A stretch of DNA of 61,162 bases from an uncultured Helicobacter sp. (GTDB lineage: Bacteria; Campylobacterota; Campylobacteria; Campylobacterales; Helicobacteraceae): NCBI GenBank assembly GCA_944326445.1, contig CALVDZ010000012.1, forward strand, positions 1 to 61,162. Reading direction: 5' to 3'. Below, one piece after another: positions 33,839 to 43,027 of the stretch; the first letter of the stretch is position 1, and the number at the start of each line of letters is the position of its first letter. A program made the translations under genes and the position numbers. The notes below the pieces were generated by a model. That model ran no database searches and had not been told where the DNA came from. It saw nothing but the letters and a program-made list of their open reading frames with translations.

Positions 33839-34822
33839 ATGCACCACCAAAAGTATTTTGAATATACCATTTACCCAAGCCAAGAGATAGAAATCTTTGC
33901 AGATTTTTTATCCTCTTTTATCTCCCGACATTCTGAAGATTCTAGTCTATGCAGTATCGAATATCTCCAAAACAATAGCGCTTTTGACGAAGTGCGTGAT
34001 CGCACACAATGGCACGCCCTCCACACCACATACGACGCGCTCCTACACTCTTCACAACAAACAAAGCTCATAGCCCGCCTCCCGTATGATATGCGTGAGG
34101 CGTTTGCGCGTGAGCTTGGAGAGTTTTGTGAGATTCTAAGCAGTCGGATAGAATCTCAAGTGAGCTGCGTGTATGCGATCGTGCCAAAAGACAACAAAGA
34201 CTGGATACAAGCCTACAAAGATTCTATCAAACCCGTTGTGTGTGGTAGGTTTTTTATCACTCCATCGTGGGACTTTGCACTAGATTCTGTGGCTAAGCCT
34301 AGTCAAGGGCTTATCCCCATTATCATAGATCCCGCCTTTGCCTTTGGCTCGGGACACCACGCAAGCACGGCAATGTGTATGGAGATGCTAAGCACTCTCG
34401 CCATAGAGGGCAAAAAAGTGCTTGATGTGGGCTGTGGGAGTGGTATTTTGTCTATAGCGGCTTTTAAGCTCGGCGCGGAAGTGTATGCGTGCGATACAGA
34501 TGCGTTAAGTATCGCAGAGAGTGAGAAAAACCTCGCGCGCAATAACGCACAGGTATGCGAGATTTGGGAGGGCAGCATAGGGGGCGTCAGGGAGGATTTA
34601 ATTTTTGATGTTATAGTGGCAAACATTCTAGCCTTTACCCTAAAAGCTTTGTATAGGGACTTTGTGCGATATCTTGCCCCGGGTGGGATTTTAATCCTCT
34701 CGGGGATTTTGGATATTTACAAAGACGATGTGCTAGAGACATTTTTAGAGGGTTTTACTCTCATAGAATCTAGCGCGCGTGATGAGTGGGTGGCACTCAC
34801 ACTACAAAAACGCATTGACTAA
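33839..34822 (+). CDS. prmA: ribosomal protein L11 methyltransferase
   Basis: 327 residues. Trimethylates L11. The N-terminal substrate domain carries DWIQAYKDSIKPV; the methyltransferase part has FAFGSGHHASTAMCME, VLDVGCGSGILSIAAFKLG (SAM loop) and DVIVANILA. Length and order match the family. It starts 14 bases after cheY. Confidence 0.92.
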   Translation: MHHQKYFEYTIYPSQEIEIFADFLSSFISRHSEDSSLCSIEYLQNNSAFDEVRDRTQWHALHTTYDALLHSSQQTKLIARLPYDMREAFARELGEFCEILSSRIESQVSCVYAIVPKDNKDWIQAYKDSIKPVVCGRFFITPSWDFALDSVAKPSQGLIPIIIDPAFAFGSGHHASTAMCMEMLSTLAIEGKKVLDVGCGSGILSIAAFKLGAEVYACDTDALSIAESEKNLARNNAQVCEIWEGSIGGVREDLIFDVIVANILAFTLKALYRDFVRYLAPGGILILSGILDIYKDDVLETFLEGFTLIESSARDEWVALTLQKRID

Positions 34823-34849
34823 GATTGCATTTCTAAAGGAGCATACAAA

Positions 34850-36763
34850 ATGACAGAAAACCAAAACAATAACAACAAAAAAACACCTTTTAAGCAAAAT
34901 CCATTTTTGACTTTTGCCCTTTTGGTGATTGGGGTTATGATCGTATTCAAGCTCTTTTCACCCACAGGGGATATCCTAAGCGATAGGCTAAGTGGTAATG
35001 TCGTAAGCAAAGAAGTGAGCTACTATGAGCTCAAGCAGCTTATCCAAAACAAAGAAGTAGATTCTGTAAGTATCGGGCAGACTATCATACGCGCAGTCTC
35101 TAGCAGCGGCTCGCCAAAGATTCTCTACACTGCCAAGCGCGTGGCAGATCCTAATCTCACGACTCTCCTTGATGAAAGGCAAATCGAATATAGCGGATTT
35201 AGTGAATCCAACTTTTTTACAGATATGATTAATATGCTTTTGCCCATTTTCATCATCATCGCCATTTGGCTTTTTATCGCTAGCAGAATGCAAAAATCTA
35301 TGAGTGGAGGTATGTTTGGCATAGGCAGCTCCAAAAAACTCGTCAATGCTGAAAAACCAAATGTAACCTTTGATGATATGGCGGGTAATGAAGAGGCAAA
35401 GGAAGAAGTCGTAGAAATCGTGGATTTTTTGAAATACCCCGAGCGATACGCGGCAGTGGGTGCGAAAATCCCTAAAGGCGTGCTTTTGGTAGGACCTCCG
35501 GGCACGGGCAAAACTTTGCTTGCTAAGGCAGTGGCGGGCGAGGCAAATGTGCCGTTTTTCTCGATGAGTGGAAGTAGCTTTATAGAGATGTTTGTGGGGC
35601 TTGGGGCTAGCAGGGTGCGCGATTTGTTTGAGATGGCAAAGAAAGAGGCACCTAGTATTATCTTTATCGATGAGATTGATGCGATTGGAAAATCTCGTGC
35701 GGCAGGGAGTATGGTGGGTGGCAACGATGAGCGAGAGCAGACGCTCAATCAGCTCTTAGCCGAAATGGATGGGTTTGGGAGTGAAAATGCCCCTGTGATC
35801 GTCCTCGCTGCGACAAATAGACCAGAGATTCTCGATCCTGCGCTTTTGCGCCCAGGGCGATTTGATAGGCAAGTGCTTGTCGATGCGCCGGATTTTAAGG
35901 GGCGCGTGGAGATTCTCAAAGTCCATATCAAAAGCGTGAAGCTCGCGCGTGATGTGGATTTGCAAGAGATTGCGAAATTTACCGCAGGGCTTGCGGGTGC
36001 GGATTTAGCAAATATCGTCAATGAAGCCGCACTGCTAGCCGGACGCGAAAACAAAAAAGAAGTCTCCCAAAAGCACTTCAAAGAGGCGATGGAGCGCACA
36101 ATGATAGGACTAGAGAAAAAATCTCGCTCCATCTCGCCAAAAGAGAAGAAAATCGTAGCCTATCACGAGAGTGGGCACGCGCTAATGGGTGAGCTCACAA
36201 AGGGTGCGCATAGGGTGAATAAAGTCTCGATTATCCCGCGTGGTATGGGTGCGCTTGGCTACACACTGCATACACCAGAGGAAAACCGCAATCTCGAGCA
36301 ACGATACGAGATGCTAGCCCAGATTGATGTGTTGCTTGGTGGGCGCGCTGCCGAGGAAGTGTTTTTGCAAGAGATCTCTAATGGCGCGTCCGATGATTTG
36401 CGTCGTGCCACGGGGATTTTGAAAAATATGATCGTGTATTATGGAATGACGGATGTCAGCGGGCTTATGGTGCTTGAGGACTTTACGCGTAGGAGCAATT
36501 TTTTGGGTGGCGGAATGAGTAGTCGTGAGTTTAGCGAGGAAACCGCACAAAAAATGGATAACTACATACGCACAATGCTAGAAGAGCGTTTTGAGCACGT
36601 CAAAAAGACTTTGCGCGAGTATGCTCCAGCGATTGAGAGTATGGTAGCCGAGCTGCTAGAAAAAGAGGTGATTGATGGTAGCAGGGTGCGTGAAATCATA
36701 GAATCTTATGAAAAAGAGCACAATATGGCTTCACGCCTAATCCCCATAGAGGAAGAGAACTAG
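34850..36763 (+). CDS. ftsH: ATP-dependent zinc metalloprotease FtsH
   Basis: 637 residues. Two membrane segments (about 21-38 and 123-143) flank the periplasmic domain. The AAA domain has GPPGTGKTLLAKAVAGEA near 214-221, SGSSFIEMFVGLGASRVRD (pore loop) and the second region of homology ATNRPEILDPALLRPGRFDRQ. The zinc site is HESGH near 438, followed by GGRAAEEV. FtsH is the membrane-anchored quality-control protease. The order prmA-ftsH is conserved. A Lys/Asn-rich start (NQNNNNKK) is normal for this genus. Confidence 0.97.
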   Translation: MTENQNNNNKKTPFKQNPFLTFALLVIGVMIVFKLFSPTGDILSDRLSGNVVSKEVSYYELKQLIQNKEVDSVSIGQTIIRAVSSSGSPKILYTAKRVADPNLTTLLDERQIEYSGFSESNFFTDMINMLLPIFIIIAIWLFIASRMQKSMSGGMFGIGSSKKLVNAEKPNVTFDDMAGNEEAKEEVVEIVDFLKYPERYAAVGAKIPKGVLLVGPPGTGKTLLAKAVAGEANVPFFSMSGSSFIEMFVGLGASRVRDLFEMAKKEAPSIIFIDEIDAIGKSRAAGSMVGGNDEREQTLNQLLAEMDGFGSENAPVIVLAATNRPEILDPALLRPGRFDRQVLVDAPDFKGRVEILKVHIKSVKLARDVDLQEIAKFTAGLAGADLANIVNEAALLAGRENKKEVSQKHFKEAMERTMIGLEKKSRSISPKEKKIVAYHESGHALMGELTKGAHRVNKVSIIPRGMGALGYTLHTPEENRNLEQRYEMLAQIDVLLGGRAAEEVFLQEISNGASDDLRRATGILKNMIVYYGMTDVSGLMVLEDFTRRSNFLGGGMSSREFSEETAQKMDNYIRTMLEERFEHVKKTLREYAPAIESMVAELLEKEVIDGSRVREIIESYEKEHNMASRLIPIEEEN

Positions 36764-36792
36764 GAGATAGAATCTAGCTAAAGGAGGGTATT

Positions 36793-37404
36793 ATGAACGC
36801 AAACATTCAAATCATCGCCAAAGAAGGTTGGCCAGGTGCGAGTGTGTGGGCACTTGTGTTTTTGATAAGTGCGTATTTTGAGCTTGGGATTCTCACATTT
36901 ATCATATTTTTGGGGCTAGTGTTTTGGCTCTATATGTTTCGCAATCCCGAGAGAATCGAGGATTTGGATTCTACAAGTTTCGCAGCACCCATAGATGGGA
37001 TTGTCAAAAGCATTGATATCCTTGAAGATAGTGTGTGTGTGCAGATACAGACGCGTTGCTATGATATAGGCGTGATACGCGCCCCTAGAGATATAGCACA
37101 ATCTAAGCTTACTACCAAAAGCGGACTAAATCTCTTTTTTGCCAATGATGAGAAAAAACGCCTGCTTAATGCCTCCTTTAGTCTATCGTGGCAAGATGGG
37201 AGTGAAGTGTATCGTATGGAGTTTTTCCCAGAATTTTTCAACACCTCACATATCTATGCCACTTCAGAGCTTGGCATAGGCGATCGTTGTGGATTTATGA
37301 AAATCGGACTGACAAAAATCTACCTTCCCAAAACCCTTGAACTCAAAGCGAGCGTGGGCGACAAAGTCTATGCGTGTGAAAGCGTGATAGGGTATAGTAA
37401 ATGA
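36793..37404 (+). CDS. phosphatidylserine decarboxylase-like membrane protein lacking the cleavage serine
   Basis: 203 residues with an N-terminal double membrane segment (ASVWALVFLISAYF, ILTFIIFLGLVFWLYMF) then FRNPER and FAAPIDGIVKSI, all typical of small Psd/Asd proteins. In active enzymes the C-terminal region reads roughly RFGS, where Ser becomes the pyruvoyl group. Here the aligned place reads GFMKIGLTKIYLP, with Leu instead of Ser. Self-cleavage by the known route is therefore not expected. It keeps position before pssA as in H. pylori (HP1070) and C. jejuni. It overlaps pssA by four bases. Role unknown; perhaps a structural or regulatory partner of phospholipid synthesis. Confidence 0.8.
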   Translation: MNANIQIIAKEGWPGASVWALVFLISAYFELGILTFIIFLGLVFWLYMFRNPERIEDLDSTSFAAPIDGIVKSIDILEDSVCVQIQTRCYDIGVIRAPRDIAQSKLTTKSGLNLFFANDEKKRLLNASFSLSWQDGSEVYRMEFFPEFFNTSHIYATSELGIGDRCGFMKIGLTKIYLPKTLELKASVGDKVYACESVIGYSK

Positions 37405-38111
37405 AAATAAGCCCGCTTTTTATCCTGCCCAATCTCTTTACTGCTGGTAGTATATTTTTGGGTATTTTGAGCATTGTTGCGGCTTCAAACGATAGATTCA
37501 TACCGGCGTGTTGGCTCATCGTGATTTCGATGATATTAGATGGGCTAGATGGGCGCGTGGCACGCCTTACCAATACTTCTAGCAAGTTTGGCGTGGAGTT
37601 TGACTCACTCGCAGATATCGTGGCATTTGGTGTGGCACCAGCAATGCTTTTATTTTTTTACGCAGGAGAATCGTATGGACGCCTCGGGCAGGTTGTCTCT
37701 GCGCTTTTTGTGATTTTTGGGGCGATTCGTCTCGCACGCTTTAATATCACGACTTCTAATGAGCCAAATTTTTTTATAGGACTGCCAATCCCCTCCGCAG
37801 CGATTTTTATCGTGCTGTGGATTCTCATTGATTTGGATTATTCCCTCTTTGCCACTTCAATGCTGCCATTGCTTATAGGGGCGTTTGTCGTGGGGATTTT
37901 GATGGTGAGTAATATCCGCTATCCGAGCTTTAAAAAAATGCAATGGAATCTCAAGTCTTTTATTATCCTTGTCATTTTGCTTGGCATTATTTTTGTCTAT
38001 CCGCCAGAGGCACTTTGCGCACTTATAAGCGGCTATGTGCTCTATGGCATAGCGCGTTGGGTGGTGCTCTTTGCTAAGATTCTGTGTAGGGTAGAAAAAC
38101 ACAAAAATTAG
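37401..38111 (+). CDS. pssA: CDP-diacylglycerol-serine O-phosphatidyltransferase
   Basis: 236 residues with about six membrane segments. The CDP-alcohol phosphotransferase motif is DGLDGRVARLTNTSSKFGVEFDSLAD (read as D-G-x2-A/D-R-x8-G-x3-D-x3-D), containing the metal-binding Asp residues. Makes phosphatidylserine, the precursor of phosphatidylethanolamine. Start overlaps the Psd-like gene (ATGA). The order ftsH-Psd-like-pssA is conserved in the group. Confidence 0.93.
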   Translation: MKISPLFILPNLFTAGSIFLGILSIVAASNDRFIPACWLIVISMILDGLDGRVARLTNTSSKFGVEFDSLADIVAFGVAPAMLLFFYAGESYGRLGQVVSALFVIFGAIRLARFNITTSNEPNFFIGLPIPSAAIFIVLWILIDLDYSLFATSMLPLLIGAFVVGILMVSNIRYPSFKKMQWNLKSFIILVILLGIIFVYPPEALCALISGYVLYGIARWVVLFAKILCRVEKHKN

Positions 38112-38130
38112 AGATTGAAAGGAGCAGATA

Positions 38131-38891
38131 ATGTTTGAATCTTTTCCTAAAACAAGAAATCCCTTGCCTTTGGAATATCAAAGGATTTATGAGCAAATGT
38201 ATAAAGACAATCGAAGTGGGAACACATCTGCCACGAGTTTGGCACAAAAAATGGAGCGGTGGCTTCATCATAAGGTGGCTAGTGACATTTATGGTATTAG
38301 CGGATACAAAACATTAGAGATTGGTGCAGGGACGCTCAATCAAATTGCGTATGAGAAAAATTTGGATCACTACGATGTGATTGAGCCTTTTGAGGCATTG
38401 TATAAGGATTCTCCAAACTTATGCCATATCCGCAAAGTGTATCGTGATATTGCTGAAGTGGTGGAAGCATGCGGTGTTTGCTTAGCCAACTCTCGGGGGG
38501 GGGGGAATTATATGATAGAATCCTCTCGTGTGCAGTTTTAGAACATATTTTGGATTTGCCCACACTGCTTGCGTATTCTTGCTTATTATTGGCGGATGAT
38601 GGTGTGTTTTCTGCTTCCATACCATCGCAAGGCAGGTTTTTATGGACATTGGGATATAGGGCAACAACCGGACTTGAGTTTAGACTAAAATATAAACTTG
38701 ATTATGATGTGATTATGAATTATGAGCATGTGAATACGCAGCAAGAAATTATCGAAGCGTGTAGGTATTTTTTTAGTGATGTCAAAAAGTCGCTTTTTGG
38801 TATAAGCGATGAGCTATCCTTATACACGCATTTATCGTGTCGGAAACCAAACAAGCAAAGAGCCTTAGAGTTTTTGAGGACTAAGGCTTAG
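38131..38891 (+). CDS. class I methyltransferase gene, phase-variable, OFF here
   Basis: ATG 38131 behind AAAGGAG. The first frame runs through KTLEIGAGTLNQIAY (SAM loop) to a G11 tract (38495-38505) and stops at 38541. The other frame goes on to 38891 with ELYDRILSCAVLEHILDLP, LLLADDGVFSASIPSQGRFLW and YEHVNTQQEI, the second half of a class I methyltransferase. With 9 or 12 G the two frames join (about 253 residues). It resembles methyltransferases of surface polysaccharide loci. It is 19 bases behind pssA and may be read from that operon, an unusual place for a contingency gene. Confidence 0.78.
38495..38505 (+). repeat. G11 contingency tract in the 38131 gene
   Basis: Upstream frame: TCT CGG GGG GGG GGG AAT. 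The second half needs the last G to start GAA TTA TAT, so G count must be a multiple of three (9 or 12). Eleven is OFF. Confidence 0.85.
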
Positions 38892-38948
38892 ATAAGAATA
38901 AGCACAAAGAGAGGGAGTATCATAACCTTGCACAAAGTTTTCCTACTA

Positions 38949-38954
38949 TACAAT
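38949..38954 (+). promoter_or_regulatory. -10 box of purM
   Basis: CTATACAATACG, 27 bases before ATG 38981. Confidence 0.5.
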
Positions 38955-38980
38955 ACGCCAAATTTTCCGACGGAGCGATT

Positions 38981-39964
38981 ATGCTAAGCTATAAAGATTC
39001 TGGAGTGGATATAGATGAGGGCAATGCCCTTGTAGATGGGCTCAAACCCTTGGTGCAGAGCACATTTGATGCAAATGTTATCGGCGGGATTGGCTCGTTT
39101 GCCGGCGCGTATGCGATGCCTAGTGGGTATAGGCAGCCTGTGATTTTGGGTGCGACGGATGGCGTGGGCACAAAGCTACGACTTGCTATAGATTCAGATA
39201 TTTTAGAGAGTGTGGGGATAGATCTCGTGGCGATGTGTGTCAATGATCTCATTTGCAATTTTGCCACTCCGATATTTTTCCTCGACTACTACGCCACGGG
39301 CAAGCTTGACAAATCTAGCGCATTGCGCGTGATAGAGGGCATTGTGGAGGGTTGCAAACTCGCACAATGCGCGCTCATAGGTGGCGAGAGTGCTGAAATG
39401 CCCGGAATGTATGCTCCCAAAGACTTCGATCTCGCTGGGTTTGCAGTAGGCATAGCCGAGAGAGAGGATTTGGAGCGTGTAAGCAGTGTGCAAGCAGGCG
39501 ATGTGCTCATCGCACTGCCTTCTAGTGGATTGCACTCTAATGGCTACTCGCTCGTGCGCAAGGTGCTAGAGCGCGCCCATCTCACGCTAGATTCAGTGTT
39601 TGAGGGAATGCCATTGTCTAAGACGCTTCTTACTCCCACTAGAATCTATGTCAAGACTTTTTTGGAGCTAAAAAATCATATCAAAGCCCTTGCGCACATT
39701 ACCGGAGGCGGTATCGTGGAAAATCTCCCGCGCGCGCTTCCTAAGGGACTTGGAGCGTCTATACAAAAATCCGCCATCAAAGCCCCGCCTATTTTTGGGC
39801 TATTGCAGCAGTATGTGAGCGAGGAGGAGTGCTTTAGGACATTTAATATGGGTGTTGGAATGATTTTTGTAGTAGATGCCAAGAATGCCGATTTTGTCAT
39901 TGAAAAAAGTGGGGGGTATGCGCTAGGGCGCGTAGATTCTCAAGGTGGCGTGAGGCTGCAGTAA
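38981..39964 (+). CDS. purM: phosphoribosylformylglycinamidine cyclo-ligase
   Basis: 327 residues. AIR synthetase of purine synthesis. Seen: SYKDSGVDIDEGN, GATDGVGTKLRLA, CVNDLICNFATPIFFLDYYATG, LIGGESAEMPGMY, ALPSSGLHSNGYSLVR and HITGGGIVENLPRALP. All are diagnostic PurM sequences. It has its own -10 box and is ten bases before the SH3 gene. Confidence 0.95.
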   Translation: MLSYKDSGVDIDEGNALVDGLKPLVQSTFDANVIGGIGSFAGAYAMPSGYRQPVILGATDGVGTKLRLAIDSDILESVGIDLVAMCVNDLICNFATPIFFLDYYATGKLDKSSALRVIEGIVEGCKLAQCALIGGESAEMPGMYAPKDFDLAGFAVGIAEREDLERVSSVQAGDVLIALPSSGLHSNGYSLVRKVLERAHLTLDSVFEGMPLSKTLLTPTRIYVKTFLELKNHIKALAHITGGGIVENLPRALPKGLGASIQKSAIKAPPIFGLLQQYVSEEECFRTFNMGVGMIFVVDAKNADFVIEKSGGYALGRVDSQGGVRLQ

Positions 39965-39973
39965 TTTATACTA

Positions 39974-40735
39974 ATGGAGCGGAGTTTGCCATTAAAATTC
40001 TTTTTTAAATTGTATTTTATCCCTGCGCTTATCGTGGTGGTGGGGATTTGCCTGTATTTTTTTGTGTTTGTAGAGATTAAAGATAAGCGCGTGCCGCATT
40101 TTCACACATATCGCCAAAGCCCTACTACAGAATCTACGCAAGCTGATACAAAAAATCTCCTAGCATCGCGAGATTCTCAAAATCCTATCATCGTAGTGGA
40201 GGAGCCTAAGCCAGAGATTGTGCTTGAGAGGGATTTGTCAGAATCTCCCGCGCAAGAAGCCCCCTTGCCTAAGGATAGCACACAAGAAACCCCAAGCACG
40301 CCTCAAGTTTCCCCCGCGCCAAAAGCCCTCCCAACTTCCCAGCCCCACTATGTCTATGTCAATGTCCGAAGTGCCAATATCCGCGCGCTCCCTAGCACCG
40401 ATGGCGAGGTGCTACATCGTGCCAATAGCGGCGCGCGCCTCACGCTGATACAGGCACTGCCACAGAGTGATTGGAGCGAAGTGGAGATATCTCCGGGGCT
40501 TCGGGGCTACATCGCCTCATATCTGCTAAGCGATCAATCGCCGCAGTCTGATATACATCAAGTTATCGTGAGATCTGCCAATATCCGCGCCCTCCCTAGC
40601 TCGGATGCGCCTATCATAACGGCGGTTGGGTTTAATCACAATGTGCGCGTGCTCCAAGACGATGGGCAATGGAGCAAAGTCCTCCTAGAGAGCGGACAAG
40701 AGGGCTATATCGCCTCTCGTTTGTTAAAAAAGTAA
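39974..40735 (+). CDS. membrane-anchored protein with two bacterial SH3 domains
   Basis: 253 residues. One N-terminal membrane segment (FFKLYFIPALIVVVGICLYFFVF), a Pro/Ser/Glu-rich linker of about 90 residues, then two SH3b repeats with VNVRSANIRALPSTDGEVL and VIVRSANIRALPSSDAPII, each closing with GYIASYLL or GYIASRLL. SH3b domains usually bind peptidoglycan or mediate contacts in the periplasm. The gene before aroE is also an SH3 protein in H. pylori (HP1250, as remembered). The linker contains repeated Ser-Pro and Asp-Ser words. The stop overlaps aroE (TAATG). Confidence 0.85.
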   Translation: MERSLPLKFFFKLYFIPALIVVVGICLYFFVFVEIKDKRVPHFHTYRQSPTTESTQADTKNLLASRDSQNPIIVVEEPKPEIVLERDLSESPAQEAPLPKDSTQETPSTPQVSPAPKALPTSQPHYVYVNVRSANIRALPSTDGEVLHRANSGARLTLIQALPQSDWSEVEISPGLRGYIASYLLSDQSPQSDIHQVIVRSANIRALPSSDAPIITAVGFNHNVRVLQDDGQWSKVLLESGQEGYIASRLLKK

Positions 40736-41523
40736 TGCAGCAGTTTTGTGTCTTTGGCAACCCTATTGCGCATTCCAAATCCCCGCTTTTGCACAATGCC
40801 ACTTTTGCCTCACTAGGTTTTGAGGCGCGCTATGGTAGGCACTTGCTTAGTGAATCTAGCGCACTTGCCCACACATTTTTTGCGCTAAAGCTCCAAGGGG
40901 CAAATATTACCGTGCCCTTTAAAGAAGCAGCATTTGCCCAAAGCGATGAGGTGCGGGGGATTGCCAAAGAGATTGGGGCAGTCAATACTTGGGTGCTAGA
41001 GCGAGATAGGATTATCGGCTACAATACCGACGCACAGGGGTTTTTTATGTGTGTGCAGGGGTGGGATATGCGCACTGCGCTCATCATCGGTGCGGGTGGC
41101 TCGGCAAAAGCCCTAGCCTTTATCCTGCGCCAAAATGGCATCACCACTCATCTTTTAAACCGCTCTAGTGGGCGATTGCAGGAGTTTGCGCGCAATGGCT
41201 TTGCGTGCTTTACACTAGATGAGTTTGATAGCACACACGCCTACGATATAGTGATAAACACCACGCCAGCGGGGCTTAGCGATGAATCCCTGCCTTTAGA
41301 ATCCACAAGGCTGTGTGAGATTCTCTCCCGTGCGCGTTATGGCTTTGATCTCATCTATGGTAAGCGCACGCCATTTTTGCAACTCGCACAGAATCTGGGC
41401 TTGCAAACCTCCGATGGTGCGCAAATGCTCATCAATCAAGCCGCCCTAAGCAGCGAGCTTTTTAGCTTTGGGGCGATTGGCTTTAAAGACGCGCTTAAGT
41501 GTATGAACGCGCTAGGATTGTAG
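40735..41523 (+). CDS. aroE: shikimate dehydrogenase
   Basis: 262 residues. NADPH-dependent reduction of 3-dehydroshikimate. Motifs: VFGNPIAHSKSPLLHN (shikimate binding), QGANITVPFKEAAF (catalytic Lys), GAVNTW, GYNTDAQGF (catalytic Asp), IIGAGGSAKAL and INTTPAGL. ATG 40735 overlaps the SH3 gene stop, so it is translationally coupled. The 3' end overlaps obgE on the other strand by 12 bases. Confidence 0.94.
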   Translation: MQQFCVFGNPIAHSKSPLLHNATFASLGFEARYGRHLLSESSALAHTFFALKLQGANITVPFKEAAFAQSDEVRGIAKEIGAVNTWVLERDRIIGYNTDAQGFFMCVQGWDMRTALIIGAGGSAKALAFILRQNGITTHLLNRSSGRLQEFARNGFACFTLDEFDSTHAYDIVINTTPAGLSDESLPLESTRLCEILSRARYGFDLIYGKRTPFLQLAQNLGLQTSDGAQMLINQAALSSELFSFGAIGFKDALKCMNALGL

Positions 41524-42522
41524 CGCGCTCTGTGCGCTCATCGCTGAAAAAAGCGAGAACACAAGCTCTCTAGTCCCTTGGTGCGTAACTGCTGAGATGG
41601 GCAGGATAAAGTGCGGTTTGCACGCGCGTGCCGCGCAAAGGGCGCGGAGTGAATCTAGCGTGGGTGCTTGCACATCGCATTTACTAAGGACAATCCCAAA
41701 ATCCCGCCCACTTAGCGTGGGGGAAAAATTCCCTAGCTCCTTTGCTAGATTCTCAAACTGCGTGCAAATATCCATATCCCGCGCGCTATCAAGCACAAAG
41801 AGCAGAAACTTCGTGCGTTCAATGTGCTTTAGGAATTTGAGCCCTAGCCCCCTGCCCTCACTCGCACCCTCGATAATCCCCGGGATATCCGCCATCACAA
41901 AGGAATGCAGCTCATCGACTTCCACAACCCCCAAATGTGGCGTGAGGGTGGTAAATTCATAATCAGCGATTTCTGGCTTGGCGTTTGAGAGCATGGAGAT
42001 GAGTGTGGATTTGCCCACATTTGGGTAGCCTACAAGCCCCACATCGGCGATGAGCTTGAGTTCTAGGCGGATATGGAGATTCTTGCCCGCGATACCCTTT
42101 TGCGCGTGCGTGGGTGCTTGGTTGCGAGCGGTTTTAAATCGTGCGTTGCCTAGCCCGCCTTTGCCGCCTTCAAGGAGCTTAATGCGCATTGTATCCTCAC
42201 TAAAATCTGCTAATACCACTCCGCTTTCAAAATCTAGAATCTGCGTGCCTAGCGGGACTTTGATGATGAGGTTTTCGCCACTTTTGCCGGTGCAGTGCTT
42301 GGGCGCGCCGTTTGCGCCATTTTGGGCTTTGTAGTGTTTTTTGCCGCGGAAGTTCGCTAGGGTGTGTGCGTTAGAATCCACCTCGATAATCACATCGCCG
42401 CCTTTGCCCCCATCGCCCCCATCAGGTCCGCCCTGTATGACAAACTTCTCGCGCAAAAAGCTCACCGCGCCCGCTCCACCATTGCCCGAAGATACGAAAA
42501 TATCGGCACTATCGACAAACAT
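41512..42522 (-). CDS. obgE: Obg-family GTPase
   Basis: 336 residues. The N-terminal Gly-rich Obg fold (SGNGGAGAVSFLREKF, GGPDGGDGGKGGDVI) is followed by the GTPase: GYPNVGKSTLI (P-loop near 164), DIPGIIEGASEGRGLG (switch II) and LSKCDVQAP (NKxD-like, with S-K-C-D). Acts in 50S assembly and stress control. Its C-terminal domain is short. The start at 42522 shares a base with the stop of the DUF2059 gene. Convergent with aroE. Confidence 0.94.
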   Translation of the reverse strand: MFVDSADIFVSSGNGGAGAVSFLREKFVIQGGPDGGDGGKGGDVIIEVDSNAHTLANFRGKKHYKAQNGANGAPKHCTGKSGENLIIKVPLGTQILDFESGVVLADFSEDTMRIKLLEGGKGGLGNARFKTARNQAPTHAQKGIAGKNLHIRLELKLIADVGLVGYPNVGKSTLISMLSNAKPEIADYEFTTLTPHLGVVEVDELHSFVMADIPGIIEGASEGRGLGLKFLKHIERTKFLLFVLDSARDMDICTQFENLAKELGNFSPTLSGRDFGIVLSKCDVQAPTLDSLRALCAARACKPHFILPISAVTHQGTRELVFSLFSAMSAQSALQS

Positions 42523-42983
42523 TACTTGCCTTTTTGTTGGGGGTTTAGGACATTTGTGATTTGCTGGATCATCGTTGGGAGGTGCTTTTGCATAATGCCA
42601 AAAACGATTTTTTGGGTTTGCTCTTGCATAGGTAGGAGGTTGGCTGCGAGCTTTTTGCCCACAGGCGTGCGATAAAATGCGATGATATCTCGGAGCTCAG
42701 ATTCACTAAAATACCTTTGGTAGAGGGCTTGGATTTGGGGCAGGGATTCTGTAATGGTGGCTTTGGTGGTGTTGGCGATGATTGTGTAGAGTGTTTGCTT
42801 TTGGGATTTGGTTAGGTTGGCATTCTCCGGTAGAGAATCCCCCACTATGCGCGCTATGTATTCTGTGCTTGGTGTCATAAGTTGTTTGGCACCACTTTGC
42901 TCCAAAAACTCCATAAAGGTTTCTTCATACGATCCAAAGGCTAGAGAGCACTGCAGGGCGCATAATAAGAGAAGTCTTTTCAT
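42522..42983 (-). CDS. DUF2059 family exported protein
   Basis: 153 residues. A signal peptide (KRLLLLCALQCSLAFG) precedes an all-helical mature part. The end carries YQRYFSESELRDIIAFYRTPVGKKLAANLLPM, the DUF2059 signature of about 60 residues. The family is periplasmic and uncharacterised. AAGGA is five bases from ATG 42983 and two from ATG 42986. It overlaps obgE by one base, so the two should be translated together; why a periplasmic helical protein is coupled to a GTPase is not known. Confidence 0.8.
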   Translation of the reverse strand: MKRLLLLCALQCSLAFGSYEETFMEFLEQSGAKQLMTPSTEYIARIVGDSLPENANLTKSQKQTLYTIIANTTKATITESLPQIQALYQRYFSESELRDIIAFYRTPVGKKLAANLLPMQEQTQKIVFGIMQKHLPTMIQQITNVLNPQQKGK

Positions 42984-43027
42984 CATAATCCTTAATGATA
43001 AAGCTTAGGGAGTTGTGCGGGGCGAGG

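Noticed and set aside
36793..37404. Annotating this gene as psd
   Set aside because: The pyruvoyl-forming serine is not seen, so the enzyme name would mislead.
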